A DNA stretch of 13,538 nucleotides from CAVDRM01 sp963626285. Its GTDB lineage: Bacteria > Bacillota > Clostridia > Christensenellales > Aristaeellaceae. A program made the translations under genes and the position numbers. Shown here in pieces: positions 13,022-13,538 of this stretch; position 1 is the stretch's first letter, and each line of letters opens with the position of its first letter. The notes below the pieces were generated by a model. It made no database searches and was not told where the DNA came from. It saw only the letters and a list, made by a program, of their open reading frames with translations. The DNA lies in the NCBI GenBank assembly GCA_963626285.1, contig CAVFWQ010000060.1, forward strand, positions 1-13,538, written 5' to 3'.

Positions 13022-13538
13022 ATGGAACAAACGCTCACCGTCTGCGTCGTCGGATGCGGAGACTTCGCAAGAAATTTTGTGTCTCTTTTCAAGAAACATC
13101 CGTATGTGGAAAAGGTATATGTCTGCGATTTGATTGCCGAACGGTCGCAGGAGTATTCCAAGCTGTTCGATGTCGAAATCATCGATACCTATGAACACGC
13201 TTTGGAACGCAAAGATATCAACTGCATTGCTAACTTCACGCAGCGGCATCTTCATGGGGACATTGTACTTCGTGCACTTAAAAGCGGAAAACATGTTTAT
13301 TCCGCTGTGCCGATGGCCAGCAAGGTGGAAGAGTGCCAAGAAATCGTAAAAACAGCCAAGGAAACAGGTCTGACCTATATGATGGGAGAAACCTGCATTT
13401 ATTTTCCCTGCTCGATGTATTGCAGAGAAAAATATCTAGAAGGTGCATTCGGACACTTCGTATATGGCGAAAGTCAGTATTACCATGATATTGAGCATTT
13501 CCCGCAAAATTTCAAGGATGACTTGACCAGTGCCGGTG
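13022..13538 (+). CDS. Gfo/Idh/MocA-family oxidoreductase, cut by the window end
   Basis: The first 172 codons are visible. An N-terminal Rossmann motif VCVVGCGDFARNF (7-19) is followed by the family pattern of strand, helix and the GKHVYSAVPMA block, so this is an NAD(P)-dependent sugar or cyclitol dehydrogenase family member. In the usual GKHVxxEKP block the EKP is replaced by AVP, removing the Lys that often takes part in catalysis; other members with an EVP-like or AVP-like block exist as far as I recall. AGAGGAGG lies 8 nt before the ATG. Its gap of 63 nt to the epimerase gene is the second longest inside the cluster, after the 67-nt gap before the dehydratase, and its coding sequence appears less GC-rich than the upstream genes, so it may have joined the operon separately. 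It would supply the first sugar oxidation step if it belongs to the pathway. Confidence 0.85.
   Translation, partial: MEQTLTVCVVGCGDFARNFVSLFKKHPYVEKVYVCDLIAERSQEYSKLFDVEIIDTYEHALERKDINCIANFTQRHLHGDIVLRALKSGKHVYSAVPMASKVEECQEIVKTAKETGLTYMMGETCIYFPCSMYCREKYLEGAFGHFVYGESQYYHDIEHFPQNFKDDLTSAG

Noticed and set aside
1..13538. tRNA, rRNA, CRISPR array, insertion sequence, integrase or attachment site
   Set aside because: None was recognised. No regularly spaced repeats, transposase-like or integrase-like frames, or terminal inverted repeats were seen by eye.

Overview
The window looks like chromosomal DNA from an anaerobic, low-redundancy Firmicute, with Clostridia (Oscillospirales or Christensenellales-like) or Negativicutes as the best guesses. 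The reasons are strong AGGAGG-type ribosome binding sites, sigma-A promoters with 17-bp spacers, GC-rich coding sequence against AT-rich intergenic DNA, and one long run of tightly packed catabolic genes. The taxonomic call is an inference of low confidence. No rRNA, tRNA, CRISPR array, insertion sequence or phage gene was seen.

Layout. (a) 1-47, minus strand: the first 15-16 codons of a gene leaving the window, possibly a KDPG-aldolase-type protein. (b) 267-722, plus: a 151-residue protein of unknown function with its own promoter and a structured leader. (c) 744-1931, minus: a regulator with a LacI-type sugar-binding domain but its helix-turn-helix at the C-terminus. (d) 1932-2196: a divergent promoter region with direct repeats that could be the operator. 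(e) 2197-13538, plus: an apparent operon in this order: metallo-beta-lactamase-fold hydrolase, SDR dehydrogenase, IlvD/EDD dehydratase, FrdA/NadB-like flavoprotein, FdrA (AllF-like), a 53-residue protein, DUF1116 protein (AllG/YlbE-like), acetate-kinase-family acyl kinase, DUF2877 protein (AllH/YlbF-like), aldose-1-epimerase-family protein, and a Gfo/Idh/MocA oxidoreductase cut by the window end. Many junctions overlap (TAATG twice, plus overlaps of 4-10 nt and 19 nt).

How the genes may work together. In E. coli, FdrA, YlbE and YlbF (allFGH) form the oxamic transcarbamylase, which splits oxalurate with phosphate to give carbamoyl phosphate for a carbamate kinase. Here the same three families sit in a sugar or sugar-acid operon, and an acetate-kinase-family enzyme lies between the DUF1116 and DUF2877 genes. 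No carbamate kinase or allantoin gene is visible. The most interesting reading is a new pathway: epimerase and dehydrogenases oxidise a sugar, the MBL enzyme may open the lactone, IlvD/EDD dehydrates the acid to a 2-keto-3-deoxy acid, a dehydrogenase or the flavoprotein oxidises it further (for example to a 2,4-diketo acid), and the FdrA/DUF1116/DUF2877 complex cleaves it with phosphate to an acyl phosphate. The kinase would then turn the acyl phosphate into ATP. The gene families are well supported; the pathway and its substrate are hypotheses.

A second striking point is that the N-terminal segment usually fused to DUF1116 proteins is encoded here as a separate 53-residue protein. It is in the same frame as the DUF1116 gene, divided from it by two tandem stop codons and a fresh ribosome binding site. 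Several enzymes also lack a residue normally conserved in their family (dehydratase CDK to CDS, epimerase HGFA to NGVA, flavoprotein QFHP to QFEP, Gfo/Idh EKP to AVP), which fits a divergent pathway rather than a textbook one.
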